Shown: positions 40,427 to 50,766, counted from the first letter of the stretch. The stretch is DNA of 64,000 nucleotides from Hyphomicrobiales bacterium (GCA_025359265.1 JANYHB010000013.1:16963-80962), one strand, 5' to 3'. Notes: generated by a model not told the origin, from the sequence alone. A program made the numbers and translations.

Positions 40427-41386
40427 TCAGGGCGCTGCAACTACGGCGCGGCATAGAGCAGGCAGGCCCGCAAGAGTCAAGGGCGGGCGCGGTTTGGGTT
40501 TAGGGGCATTGGGATCGCGCTTGATAACCTTCCATGGCGCATCAGAATACCAGTAGGCCAGTTCCTTTCCGCAGCCGGTGCCGTCATCGGGGTGTGGCTC
40601 CCACTGATCTTTGCAGGCCCCCATACCTTCAGGGCATTTGAGGCGCACGTGAAAATGGAAGGTATGTCCAAAAAGCGGGCGCACCTTGGCAAGCCAAGCG
40701 CCTTTACCGCCAGACCAGCGGCAGAGTTCCTTTTTTATCGGTGGATGCACAAAAATACGCGCCACCTGCGGGTCCTGCGCTACAGTTTGAATAAGCTTAT
40801 CGCGGCTTTCGCTCCACGTTTCAGCGTTCAATGTAGCGTGATCTTTCACCATTTCGAGGGGCGCGAAATTTTCACGTTCGGCAGATGACAAAACATGATC
40901 GGGCATGGGGGTGAACCAAATATCTGCGTCAAGGCCGATCTGGTGACTGGCGTGGCCGCTGAGCATGGGGCCGCCGCGCGGTTGGGCCATATCGCCAACA
41001 AGAAAACCGTTCCAGCCGGCCTTGGCCTTGGCTTCGGCCGCGATGCGCTCGATGAAATTTACGATCTGCGGCGTTCCCCAATTGCGATTACGCGACAGGC
41101 GCATCACCTGCCAGTTATCACCGGTTATTGGCAGTTGCTGCGCACCTGCAAGGCACCCCAAGGCATAGGTGCCAATTGCCTGCGCTTGCAAATGCGCGGG
41201 GGTTTTTTGCGTCCCAAACAAGCGCTTTGCAGAGACATGGAAAATGTTTTCGTCAGGGGTGAGCTTGGTTGCGATGAAAGAGCCAAGGGGTGAGTCTTCG
41301 TGAGCCGGATCTGGATCAGCGATTGCTGGCATCGACATTGAAATCAATAATATGGCCGCGAGCAGGCTATTTCTTACGGAAGGCAT
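40427..41386 (-). CDS. mepA: penicillin-insensitive murein endopeptidase
   Basis: GDMAQPRGGPMLSGHASHQIGLDADIWFTPMP; FGHTFHFHVRLKCPEG. Confidence 0.95.
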   Translation of the reverse strand: MPSVRNSLLAAILLISMSMPAIADPDPAHEDSPLGSFIATKLTPDENIFHVSAKRLFGTQKTPAHLQAQAIGTYALGCLAGAQQLPITGDNWQVMRLSRNRNWGTPQIVNFIERIAAEAKAKAGWNGFLVGDMAQPRGGPMLSGHASHQIGLDADIWFTPMPDHVLSSAERENFAPLEMVKDHATLNAETWSESRDKLIQTVAQDPQVARIFVHPPIKKELCRWSGGKGAWLAKVRPLFGHTFHFHVRLKCPEGMGACKDQWEPHPDDGTGCGKELAYWYSDAPWKVIKRDPNAPKPKPRPPLTLAGLPALCRAVVAAP

Positions 41387-41882
41387 CGAGCGATACAACA
41401 TTGGGTTTTTCGTCAGCTGCTTCATCCTCATTGCGCGCGTCTTCAAGCTTGGGATTCAGATCGGATTGGCCTTTTATTTCTGGCTTTTCTTCGTCTTTGG
41501 TCTCAGAAACGGTAACGTCCGGGGTGGGGGCAACTTCAAACTGCAATCCGAATTGAACGGCGGGATCAAGAAAACCTTTGACCGATGCGAAGGGGATGAC
41601 CAGCTTTTCGGAAATGTTGTCAAACGACAATTCGACTTGAAACCGTTCTTCTGTAACCTGAAGATTAAAAAACTGATGTTGCAGAACCACGGTCATCTCA
41701 CGCGGATATTTTTGCGCCAAACGCTCGCCGATCGACACGCCGGGATAACGCGTATTAAACTGAATGAAAAAGTGGTGCTCACCTGGCAAGCCGGTTTTTT
41801 CGACTTTGCGCAAGGCTTCTCGCACCACACCTTTTAACGCGGCTTGGGCTAGCTGATCATAGCGCATCAAGTCTTCAGGCAT
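41367..41882 (-). CDS. sspB: SspB family ClpXP adaptor
   Basis: LMRYDQLAQAALKGVVREALRKV..GLPGEHHFFIQFNTRYPGVSIGERLAQKYPREMTVVLQHQFFNLQV. Confidence 0.93.
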   Translation of the reverse strand: MPEDLMRYDQLAQAALKGVVREALRKVEKTGLPGEHHFFIQFNTRYPGVSIGERLAQKYPREMTVVLQHQFFNLQVTEERFQVELSFDNISEKLVIPFASVKGFLDPAVQFGLQFEVAPTPDVTVSETKDEEKPEIKGQSDLNPKLEDARNEDEAADEKPNVVSLDAFRKK

Positions 41883-41934
41883 CAGAATCTCTCAGCAATT
41901 ATTCACGATTCGGTTGCCTTACTACAAGTGAGCC

Positions 41935-42292
41935 GATTTAGCAGCAGCAAAGCTCTGCCGCCTTTGACAAACATAAAGTGCTGGCTTCTGTTGCCAGGTG
42001 CCAGCGAACCCCGCCTTACATCGCTAAACGCAAGGACTTAGTTTTCGGCTTTTCGCACTGCTTACGCAGCGAGAGCAACCGGAGCATAGTTGTCATTTGC
42101 AACTATAAAATAACCCGATAACGTCGGAATCATCACGGGCAAAAAACCAGCCTTTACACCCTTGTCGATCCTGTTTCGCCCCCATCAAAGCCGATTTCAG
42201 AAAATCAGCTTTGGTGGAGGCGCCGGGTACTGCCCCCGGGTCCAATAGGCTTATTACGCGAGCCGTTTATCACCATAGTCTGCCCCCTTGCG
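41935..42292 (-). ncRNA. ssrA: tmRNA, circularly permuted two-piece form
   Basis: Minus strand: acceptor piece ...GGACCCGGGGGCAGTACCCGGCGCCTCCACCA (CCA ends at 42212), spacer hairpin, then GGGGGCGAAACAGGATCGACAAGGG and tag frame GCAAATGACAACTATGCTCCGGTTGCTCTCGCTGCGTAA (ANDNYAPVALAA*, 42062-42100). GGGGGCG/CGCCTCC pair with G3-U70. Outer ends approximate. Confidence 0.93.
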
Positions 42293-42452
42293 GAGACGAG
42301 CAATCACAATATAAGCGTTTAAAGTGGCAAAAGGAAGGGCAACGCGCGCTAAAGGTTGCGGGGCTTAAATAATGCCTTTTCTTGCCCACGTTGCAATGCT
42401 ACGGTTTCGGCGCAGCCAAAACGGTTGCTAAGATACTGCATGGGGGAAATAC

Positions 42453-42767
42453 ATGTCAGACTATTCTGCCGACGTTAAAAAATACACGTCTCACGTTGAT
42501 GAGAGCGCTGTTGAGGCCATTGTGAAATATTGTGGGATAGCGCTGAAAGGCAATGACTCGCGTTTTGTTTCAATGACCGATTCAGCTGAAGTAAAGCGCG
42601 TTGTAGATGGTTTTGCAGCCAAGAAATTGGGCTTGGATGCCAAGACCGCTGACGCTGCTGTGCGCGCTGTTGGCGAGAAAATGAAAGCCGATAGAACCAA
42701 ACACCGTGTTACGGTATATTATCTTTTGGCTGAAGCCACCAAAACAATGGGCAAATTAAAGGGATAA
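42453..42767 (+). CDS. DUF2853 family protein
   Basis: SDYSADVKKYTSHVDESAVEAIVKYCGIALKGNDSRFVSMTD..ELKRV-like; helical small protein. Confidence 0.8.
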   Translation: MSDYSADVKKYTSHVDESAVEAIVKYCGIALKGNDSRFVSMTDSAEVKRVVDGFAAKKLGLDAKTADAAVRAVGEKMKADRTKHRVTVYYLLAEATKTMGKLKG

Positions 42768-42857
42768 TTCTCCAGCGTTTGAATTTGAGAGCGGCGGTGT
42801 GAACAACATCGTCGCTTTTGTTTTTGCGGAATCGAAGTGCGCCTCTATGATTGCATT

Positions 42858-43652
42858 ATGAAGCAATACCTTGATCTCATGGCGCTTGTGCTTCGCGAAG
42901 GCGTTGAAAAAGCCGATCGCACGGGCACCGGCACTCTTTCGGTTTTTGGCCACCAGATGCGGTTTAACTTGGCGCAGGGGTTTCCACTCGTTACAACCAA
43001 GAAGCTGCATTTGCGCTCCATCATCTATGAGTTGCTTTGGTTCATTCGTGGTGAGACGAATGTGAAATATCTGCGCGACAATAAAGTGACGATCTGGGAT
43101 GAGTGGGCTGATGCTAATGGTGACCTTGGCCCCGTTTATGGCGCTCAATGGCGCAGCTGGCCGGCGCGCGATGGCAGCACTATTGATCAGCTGGCGCAGG
43201 TTGTTGAAATGATCAAAACCAAACCGGATTCTCGCCGCTTGATGGTGACGGCATGGAACCCATCAGATGTTGACAGGATGGCACTGCCGCCGTGCCATTG
43301 TCTGTTTCAATTTTATGTGGCGGAGGGAAAACTCTCGTGCCAACTCTATCAACGCTCTGCCGATATTTTTCTGGGCGTGCCATTCAACATCGCGTCCTAT
43401 GCCCTGCTGACACATATGGTCGCGCATGTTACGGGCCTGGGTGTGGGTGATTTTGTGCATTCACTGGGCGATGCCCATCTCTATCGTAATCATTTGGAAC
43501 AGGCCAGGCTGCAACTGATGAGAACACCTCACGCCCTGCCCAAGCTGGTGATTAAACGCAAAGCTGAGCGTTTGGAGGATTTTGTTTTTGAAGACTTCGC
43601 CATTGAAGGCTATGCGCCCGATGCTGCCATTTCCGCTCCGGTGGCGGTGTGA
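42858..43652 (+). CDS. thyA: thymidylate synthase
   Basis: [69 protein letters not shown]-like. Confidence 0.97.
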   Translation: MKQYLDLMALVLREGVEKADRTGTGTLSVFGHQMRFNLAQGFPLVTTKKLHLRSIIYELLWFIRGETNVKYLRDNKVTIWDEWADANGDLGPVYGAQWRSWPARDGSTIDQLAQVVEMIKTKPDSRRLMVTAWNPSDVDRMALPPCHCLFQFYVAEGKLSCQLYQRSADIFLGVPFNIASYALLTHMVAHVTGLGVGDFVHSLGDAHLYRNHLEQARLQLMRTPHALPKLVIKRKAERLEDFVFEDFAIEGYAPDAAISAPVAV

Positions 43653-43654
43653 CA

Positions 43655-44500
43655 ATGTTGGGTGAAGATTTCAAGAAAGCGCGCAGTGCCTGGCTTTATT
43701 CGCAAGCGCCGATGCAATCGTTCTGGCGCGGCGTAACCATTTCTATTCTGGTGTTGGTGTTGTGGTTTATTTTGTTACAGGTTTTCCAAGGCCTGGTTTT
43801 TGGTTTCGGGTTTATTGAAAGTGCCAAGCTGGCCTATGAACAAATGTTGGAGAGTGGCAAATGGACCCTGAACTTGGAGGCCTTGCCAAAAACCGTGCAG
43901 ACTGATTTGGTTCGCGCCGTTATCATGGCAGTGTTTCCGGCCAATTTGTGTGCCGCTTTTTTGGTGCTGGCGCTGGTTAAATTTGGATTGCCGGCCCGCG
44001 CGGGAAAAATTCCTTTCGATTGGCCCAGGATCAGCAGTGTGGGTTGGGCCGTTCTGATATTCAGTTTTGTGGTGGTGGGTTATATCTTGTTTGCCGTTTT
44101 GGGCTCCGCCATTGGCATTGATGCGCAAAAAAACCTAGGTGTTGTTGAGCAAGCCACCATGGAGATGATTACCAGTCCTCGGATGTTTGTATTGGCTGTG
44201 CCCGGCATTGTCATTGGCGCACCGATATTTGAAGAATTGTTATTTCGTGGTGTGTTGTTTGCCGCCATCGTGCAGACGCCATTGGGGCGGGTTGGGGCCG
44301 TTTTCATCACGGCGCTTTTATGGGCTGGGTTGCACGGGGGATCTGAATCGCTTTTCAGTGTTGCGATGCTGTTTCTTTTAGGCATCGGCCTTGGGCTTTT
44401 GCTTTTGCGGTTTGGCACAATCTGGGTGACGATTGCGTGCCACACGGCCTGGAACGCAACGTTTGTGTTTCTCGCCTACGTGACATCCACTCACACATGA
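43655..44500 (+). CDS. CPBP family intramembrane metalloprotease
   Basis: IFEELLFRGVLFAAI EExxxR motif; ALLWAGLHG; multi-TM. Confidence 0.88.
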   Translation: MLGEDFKKARSAWLYSQAPMQSFWRGVTISILVLVLWFILLQVFQGLVFGFGFIESAKLAYEQMLESGKWTLNLEALPKTVQTDLVRAVIMAVFPANLCAAFLVLALVKFGLPARAGKIPFDWPRISSVGWAVLIFSFVVVGYILFAVLGSAIGIDAQKNLGVVEQATMEMITSPRMFVLAVPGIVIGAPIFEELLFRGVLFAAIVQTPLGRVGAVFITALLWAGLHGGSESLFSVAMLFLLGIGLGLLLLRFGTIWVTIACHTAWNATFVFLAYVTSTHT

Positions 44501-44982
44501 TCTCGCTGGTTTATGCAGTTTCCAATAATGGCGTGATTGGCAAAAGTGGCGGATTGCCGTGGCAGGTGCCTTCTGATTTGAAGCAGTTTAAAGCCGTGAC
44601 TTTGGGCAAGCCTGTCATCATGGGCCGCAAAACCTGGGAGAGCCTGCCGAGAAAGGCTTTGCCGGGGAGGCACAACATTGTGATTAGCCGCCAAGCCGGG
44701 TTTGTGGCGCAAGAGGCGGATGTGGTTTTCAGTCTTGCAGACGCTTTGGTAAAGGCCGGTGCAGCCGCTGAAATTTGTGTGATTGGCGGCGCAGAACTGT
44801 TGACGGCTTTTCTACCCTCTGCGGGCAAAATATACCTTACACGCATATTGGCTGATGTGGAGGGAGATACGTTCATGCCGGAGCTCACCACCCAAGAGTG
44901 GAGGGAAATCAGTCGCCAAAGACACTTGCAGGGCGAGAGAGATTCAGCCGCTTTTGAAACAATAATTTATGAGCGGCGTTGA
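44497..44982 (+). CDS. folA: dihydrofolate reductase
   Basis: ISLVYAVSNNGVIGKSGGLPWQVPSDLKQFKAVTLGKPVIMGRKTWESLP. Confidence 0.95.
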   Translation: MISLVYAVSNNGVIGKSGGLPWQVPSDLKQFKAVTLGKPVIMGRKTWESLPRKALPGRHNIVISRQAGFVAQEADVVFSLADALVKAGAAAEICVIGGAELLTAFLPSAGKIYLTRILADVEGDTFMPELTTQEWREISRQRHLQGERDSAAFETIIYERR

Positions 44983-45176
44983 TGGCTCACGCAATTGTGC
45001 AAGCTGTCGGCCTGGTTTTTGTGCTTGAAGGGTTGATCTATGCAGTTGCACCTTTTGCCATGAAGCGCATGATGGCTGATCTGCCGAAACTATCGGATGA
45101 GCAGTTGCGTATTGTTGGTGTGGCTGCCTTGGCGCTTGGTGTTGCAATAGTGTGGCTGGCAAGAATGTTGGCTTAG
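44982..45176 (+). CDS. DUF2065 domain protein
   Basis: VFVLEGLIYAVAPFAMKRMMADLPKLSDEQLRIVGVAALALGVAIVWLAR; overlaps folA stop. Confidence 0.85.
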   Translation: MAHAIVQAVGLVFVLEGLIYAVAPFAMKRMMADLPKLSDEQLRIVGVAALALGVAIVWLARMLA

Positions 45177-45185
45177 GAGGAAACG

Positions 45186-46748
45186 ATGCGGTTGAAAGCA
45201 AGAGTGTTAATATCAGTCGCGGCTTTGGCCGTGGCTGCATGGCAACCCGTGCAGGTTTCGGCGCAAGCTGCCAACTTGGCGCAGGCTTTGCCTGATGTTG
45301 CCGATCTTGCCGAAAAGCTTTTGCCTTCTGTCGTGGAAATTTCAGTGCAATCAAAAAGTGCTGATGCACCACAACAGACGGCCCCTTCCGATCAAAACCC
45401 ATTCAAAGATTTTTTTGATGAGTTTTTGAAACGCAAGCAACAACAAGGCAACAAAGATGAGCCACCCAAAGACCCGGGCAAAGACCCCGGTAAAGATACG
45501 GGCAAAGACGCGGGTAAAAATCCCGACAAAAACAAAGACGCGCCATTGCCTGACAGTTTGGTGAATGCCATGGGTTCAGGCTTCATCATCGACAGCAAAG
45601 GCATTATCGTTACCAATAATCATGTCATTGCCGATGCTGTGAACATTCGCGTGCACTTGCAAGATGGCACATTGTTGAAGGCCGAATTGGTGGGCCATGA
45701 CGCGAAAACCGACATTGCCGTGATCCGCGTGAAGCCAGACCATGATTTGCCGGCCGTGATTTTTGGCGATAGTGACAAGGCGCGCATTGGGCAGTGGGCT
45801 TTGGCCATCGGCAATCCGTTTGGATTAGGCGGTTCGGTTTCCTTGGGCATTGTTTCAGCCCGTGGGCGCGACATTAATTCCGGCCCCTATGATGATTATT
45901 TCCAAACTGACGCTGCCATCAACAAGGGCAATTCTGGTGGCCCACTGTTCAATTTGAACGGTGAAGTGATCGGCGTGAACACCGCCATCTTCTCGCCCTC
46001 TGGCGGGTCAGTTGGCATTGGTTTTTCAGTGCCATCCAACGAAGTTAAAAGTGTTGCAGACCAGCTGATCAAGTTTGGCGAAACGCGGCGCGGCTGGCTG
46101 GGCGTTAAGTTGCAAACCCTGACGCCTGATGTCGCCGAAGGGCTTGGTATGCAGAAGGCCCATGGTGCATTGATTGCCGATGTGACGGCGGGCGGACCTT
46201 CCGAAAAAGCTGGCGTGAAGGCCGGAGATGTCATCATTGGTTTTGATGGCAGGGCGGTTGATGACAGTCGCACCTTGCGGCGCATTGTGGCACAAGCGGA
46301 AGTGGGCAAAGAAATTGAAGTTAAAGTGTTGCGCGATGGCAAGGAACAAACATTAAAAGTGGTTCTTGGGCGGTTGGAAGAGGGTGAAAAACTGGCCGCC
46401 GCCGCCGATACAAAGAAGCCGGACGCACCTGCGCCCGCCAATCTGCAAGTGCTTGGCATGACGATAAATGATTTGACTGATGAAACGCGCAAGACTTTTA
46501 AACTGGATGATAAAATACAAGGGGCAATAATTTCAGACGTGGCCAAAGACGGTTATGCCGCCGAAAAAGGTTTGGCCGTCGGCGACGTCATTTCCGAAGC
46601 TGGCGGAAAGCCCGTGACCAATGCACAGGATGTTGCAACAGCCGTTGAGCAAGCCAACAAGGATGGCAAGAATTCAGTATTGATGTTAGTGGCGCATGCT
46701 GGGAATGCGCAAGATACACGATTTGTGGCGCTTAAACTGAAGAAATAA
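45186..46748 (+). CDS. DegP/HtrA (Do) family periplasmic serine protease
   Basis: Signal peptide, SGFIIDSKGIIVTNNHVI, DAAINKGNSGGPLFN, two PDZ domains. Confidence 0.95.
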   Translation: MRLKARVLISVAALAVAAWQPVQVSAQAANLAQALPDVADLAEKLLPSVVEISVQSKSADAPQQTAPSDQNPFKDFFDEFLKRKQQQGNKDEPPKDPGKDPGKDTGKDAGKNPDKNKDAPLPDSLVNAMGSGFIIDSKGIIVTNNHVIADAVNIRVHLQDGTLLKAELVGHDAKTDIAVIRVKPDHDLPAVIFGDSDKARIGQWALAIGNPFGLGGSVSLGIVSARGRDINSGPYDDYFQTDAAINKGNSGGPLFNLNGEVIGVNTAIFSPSGGSVGIGFSVPSNEVKSVADQLIKFGETRRGWLGVKLQTLTPDVAEGLGMQKAHGALIADVTAGGPSEKAGVKAGDVIIGFDGRAVDDSRTLRRIVAQAEVGKEIEVKVLRDGKEQTLKVVLGRLEEGEKLAAAADTKKPDAPAPANLQVLGMTINDLTDETRKTFKLDDKIQGAIISDVAKDGYAAEKGLAVGDVISEAGGKPVTNAQDVATAVEQANKDGKNSVLMLVAHAGNAQDTRFVALKLKK

Positions 46749-46750
46749 TC

Positions 46751-47179
46751 CTATGCCGTGTTTGGATCATCATCATGGGGCGTGTTGCTGACCGGGCGCA
46801 GAGCTGGGCGGCGGGCGGCCCCGAAAACGGGTGCGCGAGGGGGGCGAATGGGCACAATATCATCGGCCAGACCGGCATCAAGGTTTGGTTGATTGGGTGA
46901 TTGCGCATTCAAATCACGCGGGTTTATCCCGATGTTGTTCTCCACCACGATATCCTGATTGCCGCCGATCAAAACCAGATGCTCCACATCATCACGCCTG
47001 AGCAAAACCAGGCGGCGTGTTTGGTCAACTTCGCAGTATTCAACAATGCCCAAACGCATGCCTTTGCGCCCGCGAGAGCGGCCGCTGAACGCGCGCAGAA
47101 CGAAAATTAAAATAATCAAAGCAACCAATGCCACGCCCGCATAAGCGAGATAGGGAATATAGGGCTGAAAATCTTGCAT
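46751..47179 (-). CDS. FliO-like membrane protein
   Basis: Single N-terminal TM then LGIVEYCEVDQTRRLVLLRRDDVEHLVLIGGNQDIVVENNI; upstream in-frame ATG at 47200 is an alternative. Confidence 0.65.
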   Translation of the reverse strand: MQDFQPYIPYLAYAGVALVALIILIFVLRAFSGRSRGRKGMRLGIVEYCEVDQTRRLVLLRRDDVEHLVLIGGNQDIVVENNIGINPRDLNAQSPNQPNLDAGLADDIVPIRPPRAPVFGAARRPALRPVSNTPHDDDPNTA

Positions 47180-47320
47180 CTTGGCCTCCTGATTATTCAT
47201 CTTAAATAGCATGAAACGCGGCCAACACCAACCACTGGTGGAGGAATATTCAACGACGGCTGAAGAAGCAAGTAGGCAGCCGCAGTTTCGCCTATATTCA
47301 CCTGCGATTCGGGGTGGGAC

Positions 47321-49810
47321 ATGTTTGGACAAGCAATAGGTGAAAAATCAACAAGCGCTTTGTGGCGCGTTGCTTTATCATTTCTATGTGCGGCTATCCT
47401 GTTGGTTGGCTACTTTGCTTTCGTTGAAGACCGCATGCTCATTTCAGCGCAGATATTAAATGGCCTTGTTGCGGGGTTGAGCTTTTTTGGTTTGGCGTGG
47501 ATTTTCAACTGCATTCTGCATTTGTGGTTCAAACCAACCCCGGAAGCCGAGCAGCAGTTTTGCAACGCGCTGATCGATGCTTTGGGAGACCCAGCTGTGG
47601 TGCTGGATGGCAAGGGCCGCGCCGTTTATGCCAATGCGCCATTTATGCAGTTGGCTTCCAAGGCAGGCGTTTCAAGGCTGGTAGGTTTTGATGTTCTCTA
47701 TGCTGGCTATCCGGATTTTGTCGAACCCATTTATCAGCTGGGGCAGGCCGCTAAAGCCGGTGTTGTCAGCGCTCGCGATTTGCGGGTGCAGGCGGGCAGT
47801 TCCGCCCCGCATGCAGGGCGCGACGAAGCCAAGTGGCTGCGCCTTTGCGTGGCACCCCTCGCATCCAATTCCCGGGGCGGCAAAACCTTGTGGCGTTTGA
47901 TCGACATTACCGGTGATCGCGCCCATCAAGAGGAAGCATTCAGCCGCCTGCAATTTATTATTTCATATCTCGATCAAGCCCCGGTGGGTTTCTTCTCGGC
48001 TCTGCCTTCCGGCAAGGTTGACTATGTGAATGCCACTTTGGCCACATGGCTGGGCTTTGATTTGGGCGAGGTGCAATCAGGCAAACTGACGTTGAAGCAG
48101 TTACTGGGCGAAGAGGCTTCAAAAGTTTTATCAGCCTTGGCCCCGGTCACAGCCGGACAGAGAGTAGACCGATTCAAACTGCCTCTGAAAGCCAAAAACG
48201 GGCAAGTTGAGGTTTTCAGTTTGATGAACCGGGCGGATTTTGATGGCGCCGGCCACCCGTTGCCATCGCGCTGCATGGTGATGCGCGGCAGTGACGAAAC
48301 GGTTGAGCGCCAGGAGCAATCTGCGGGCCTTGCGCATCTTATATCTTCCATTCCCATTGGCTATGCCGAACTTGATGTGGAAGGCAATTTGGAAAATGCC
48401 AATAGGCAGTTTTTGGAGCTTTCAACACTCCTCAAGCGGGGCGCTTCGTTTGCCGAAGCCCTGGATGCAGATGGCGCAACGCGCTTCCGCAAATTTTGGC
48501 AGAATGCTGCGACGGAATCTGCTCCCTCATTCCAATTTGATTGCGGTTTTCAAGGTGCGGAGCCACGCAATGCCAATTTGTCTTTCAGCAAAGTTGCAGG
48601 CCAAGATCGCTTTGTGATTTTTGCAATTGATAAAACCGAAAGCCGCTTGATGGAAGCGCAACTGGCGCAGAGCCAGAAGATGCAAGCCATTGGCCAACTC
48701 TCATCTGGCTTGGCGCATGATTTCAACAATATGCTCACGCCCATCATTGGCTTTGCGGATTTGTTGCTTACCAAAATGCGGCCAACGGATCCATCGTTCC
48801 AAGATGTGATGAGCATCAAACAAAATGCCAATCGCGCGGCTGGCTTGGTGCGGCATCTGCTGGCTTTCTCGCGCAAGCAGACGATGCAGCCGAAAATGTA
48901 TGACCTTTCAGAATCGATGGCTGATCTTGGCGTGTTGCTGAAACGCGTGGTGGGAGACAAAGTGGATCTATCGATCAACTATGGCCGCGATTTATGGCCG
49001 GTGATGGTGGATATTCACCAGCTGGAGCAGGCCATTGTAAATCTCGCCTCCAACGCGCGCGATGCCATGCCGCAGGGCGGCAAGCTGGTGCTTTCCACAG
49101 CGAATGTTTCGGTTGAGCAATCACATGATTTTGGCCACGGTCTGCCCGCTGGCGAGTATGTTGTGGTGCAATCCACCGACACGGGGCAGGGCATTCCCAA
49201 GGCGATTGTGGATAAAATATGGGATCCGTTCTTCACCACCAAAGAGGTGGGCAAAGGCACCGGCCTTGGCCTTTCGATGGTTTATGGATTTGTGAAACAA
49301 TCGGGTGGCTTTATTTATTGTGATAGCGAAGTGGGCCATGGCACCACATTTCGCATTGTCTTGCCACGTCACATCGCCGAAACCGCACCTGTTGAAATTG
49401 CCAAACCGGCTGAATCAGAAGCCAAGCGTGAAGACTTCTCTGGCCGTGGGCGCGTGTTGATTGTTGAAGATGAAGACTCGGTGCGCGCCTTCGCATCGCG
49501 GGCCCTCACTTCGCGCGGCTATACGGTGGTTGAAGCCAACACCGGTGAAGTTGGGCTTGAAGTTGTTGAAGGCGATGCGCAGGGTTTTGAGTTGATCCTC
49601 TCAGACGTGGTGATGCCGGAAATGGACGGGCCTACCATGCTGAAAGAATTGCGCCAGCGTGGGCACAAGATGAAGTTCATTTTCATGTCTGGCTATGCCG
49701 AAGATGCATTTGAGAAGACACCGGATTTCCCCACGGATTTTGGCTTCTTGCAGAAACCGTTTTCACTGAAACAGCTGGTGGAAAAGGTGAAGGCAGAGCT
49801 GGGGCGATAG
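47321..49810 (+). CDS. cckA: hybrid sensor histidine kinase, CckA-like
   Basis: Two TM, PAS regions, [21 protein letters not shown], HATPase, C-terminal receiver [28 protein letters not shown]. Confidence 0.92.
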   Translation: MFGQAIGEKSTSALWRVALSFLCAAILLVGYFAFVEDRMLISAQILNGLVAGLSFFGLAWIFNCILHLWFKPTPEAEQQFCNALIDALGDPAVVLDGKGRAVYANAPFMQLASKAGVSRLVGFDVLYAGYPDFVEPIYQLGQAAKAGVVSARDLRVQAGSSAPHAGRDEAKWLRLCVAPLASNSRGGKTLWRLIDITGDRAHQEEAFSRLQFIISYLDQAPVGFFSALPSGKVDYVNATLATWLGFDLGEVQSGKLTLKQLLGEEASKVLSALAPVTAGQRVDRFKLPLKAKNGQVEVFSLMNRADFDGAGHPLPSRCMVMRGSDETVERQEQSAGLAHLISSIPIGYAELDVEGNLENANRQFLELSTLLKRGASFAEALDADGATRFRKFWQNAATESAPSFQFDCGFQGAEPRNANLSFSKVAGQDRFVIFAIDKTESRLMEAQLAQSQKMQAIGQLSSGLAHDFNNMLTPIIGFADLLLTKMRPTDPSFQDVMSIKQNANRAAGLVRHLLAFSRKQTMQPKMYDLSESMADLGVLLKRVVGDKVDLSINYGRDLWPVMVDIHQLEQAIVNLASNARDAMPQGGKLVLSTANVSVEQSHDFGHGLPAGEYVVVQSTDTGQGIPKAIVDKIWDPFFTTKEVGKGTGLGLSMVYGFVKQSGGFIYCDSEVGHGTTFRIVLPRHIAETAPVEIAKPAESEAKREDFSGRGRVLIVEDEDSVRAFASRALTSRGYTVVEANTGEVGLEVVEGDAQGFELILSDVVMPEMDGPTMLKELRQRGHKMKFIFMSGYAEDAFEKTPDFPTDFGFLQKPFSLKQLVEKVKAELGR

Positions 49811-49919
49811 CAACGTGCATGGCGGCTTTTTTATTATTTAATTGGATGCGGGAACATTGCGTCGCAGTTTGAATGCCAACAAACACGAAATTGGAGACTC
49901 GGACTTAGCGCTCAAGAGA

Positions 49920-50390
49920 ATGGATAATGTGGGAATTGTCGTCGAAGACCTCGAAGCGACGATTGATTTTTTCGAGAACTCGGTCTTGAGCTTGAGGGGC
50001 GGGCCGCGATCGAAGGAGAATGGGCCGGGCGCGTGACGGGCCTGGGCGATCAGCATGTCGAAAATGCGATGATGCGAACATCAGACGGGCATAGTCGCCT
50101 TGAGCTGTCTCGTTTTCTCAGGCCACTTGTCATCGCTGATCATCGGAACTCGCCGGTTAACGCTTTGGGCTATGTTCGCGGTTGATGACATTGACCAAAT
50201 ACTTGAAAAACTCTACGCGCGCGGCACGCAGCTCGTCGGCGAAATAATCCAGTATAAAAATGCATATCGCCTCTGTTACATCCGTGGGCCCGAAGGAATT
50301 CTCATCAGGCTTGCGGAGGAAATCCGCGGAACGCATTTGTTTTGCTTTATTGAGTGGGAACTTGTATTTTTTCACTTTATAGTTGTATAG
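49920..50390 (+). pseudogene. VOC/glyoxalase-family protein, two frameshifts
   Basis: Three-frame reading: MDNVGIVVEDLEATIDFF / RELGLELEGRAAIEGEWAGRVTGLGDQHVENAMMRTSDGHSRLELSRFLRPLVIADHRNSPVNALGYVRG / MFAVDDIDQILEKLYARGTQLVGEIIQYKNAYRLCYIRGPEGILIRLAEEI. Confidence 0.88.
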
Positions 50391-50533
50391 TAGAACAATA
50401 GCAATTTTTGCTTGTTTCGCGCAGTTTTTCGTTCTATCCGATGAAGTGTAATTTGAGTTGCATAATTCAGAGTTTGTTGCGCGTTGTGTTCATTTCCCCG
50501 GTTTGCAAACATGTGGCCGATTGGGTGCATGTT

Positions 50534-50609
50534 GGTCGGGTTGCGTATTATCTTTCCCCAAGATTGGTGGCCACTTCACAGATGAGCCCCACCAATACGC
50601 AACCCGGCC
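50534..50609. other. long inverted repeat / candidate structured RNA upstream of recA
   Basis: GGTCGGGTTGCGT/ACGCAACCCGGCC outer arms and ATTGGTGG/CCACCAAT inner arms are contiguous on the 3' side. Confidence 0.6.
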
Positions 50610-50766
50610 GCAAATTTCCGAATCATAGTGAGGCGGAAGTGAAAAAAGTTGCCAGGCGGTTGTCTGCAACCTTCTGCGCGCTGGGGCTGCATTGTCTCAC
50701 AGGCATTGGTATCAAGTAACTGATTTTCAATTATAAAATAATATTTTGATCTGCCTCTTGCAATGA

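Noticed and set aside
42185-42215. Hairpin AAAGCCGATTTCAGAAAATCAGCTTT considered as a terminator
   Set aside because: It is the spacer between the two tmRNA pieces, flanked by the acceptor CCA and the GGGGGCG 5' end.
45466-45543. Short period-12 repeat considered as CRISPR-like
   Set aside because: In-frame inside a protease gene, no spacers; no CRISPR array or cas genes seen in the window.
50408-50719. 103-aa ORF between the VOC pseudogene and recA
   Set aside because: No start context or domain, and it runs through the inverted repeat; probably non-coding.
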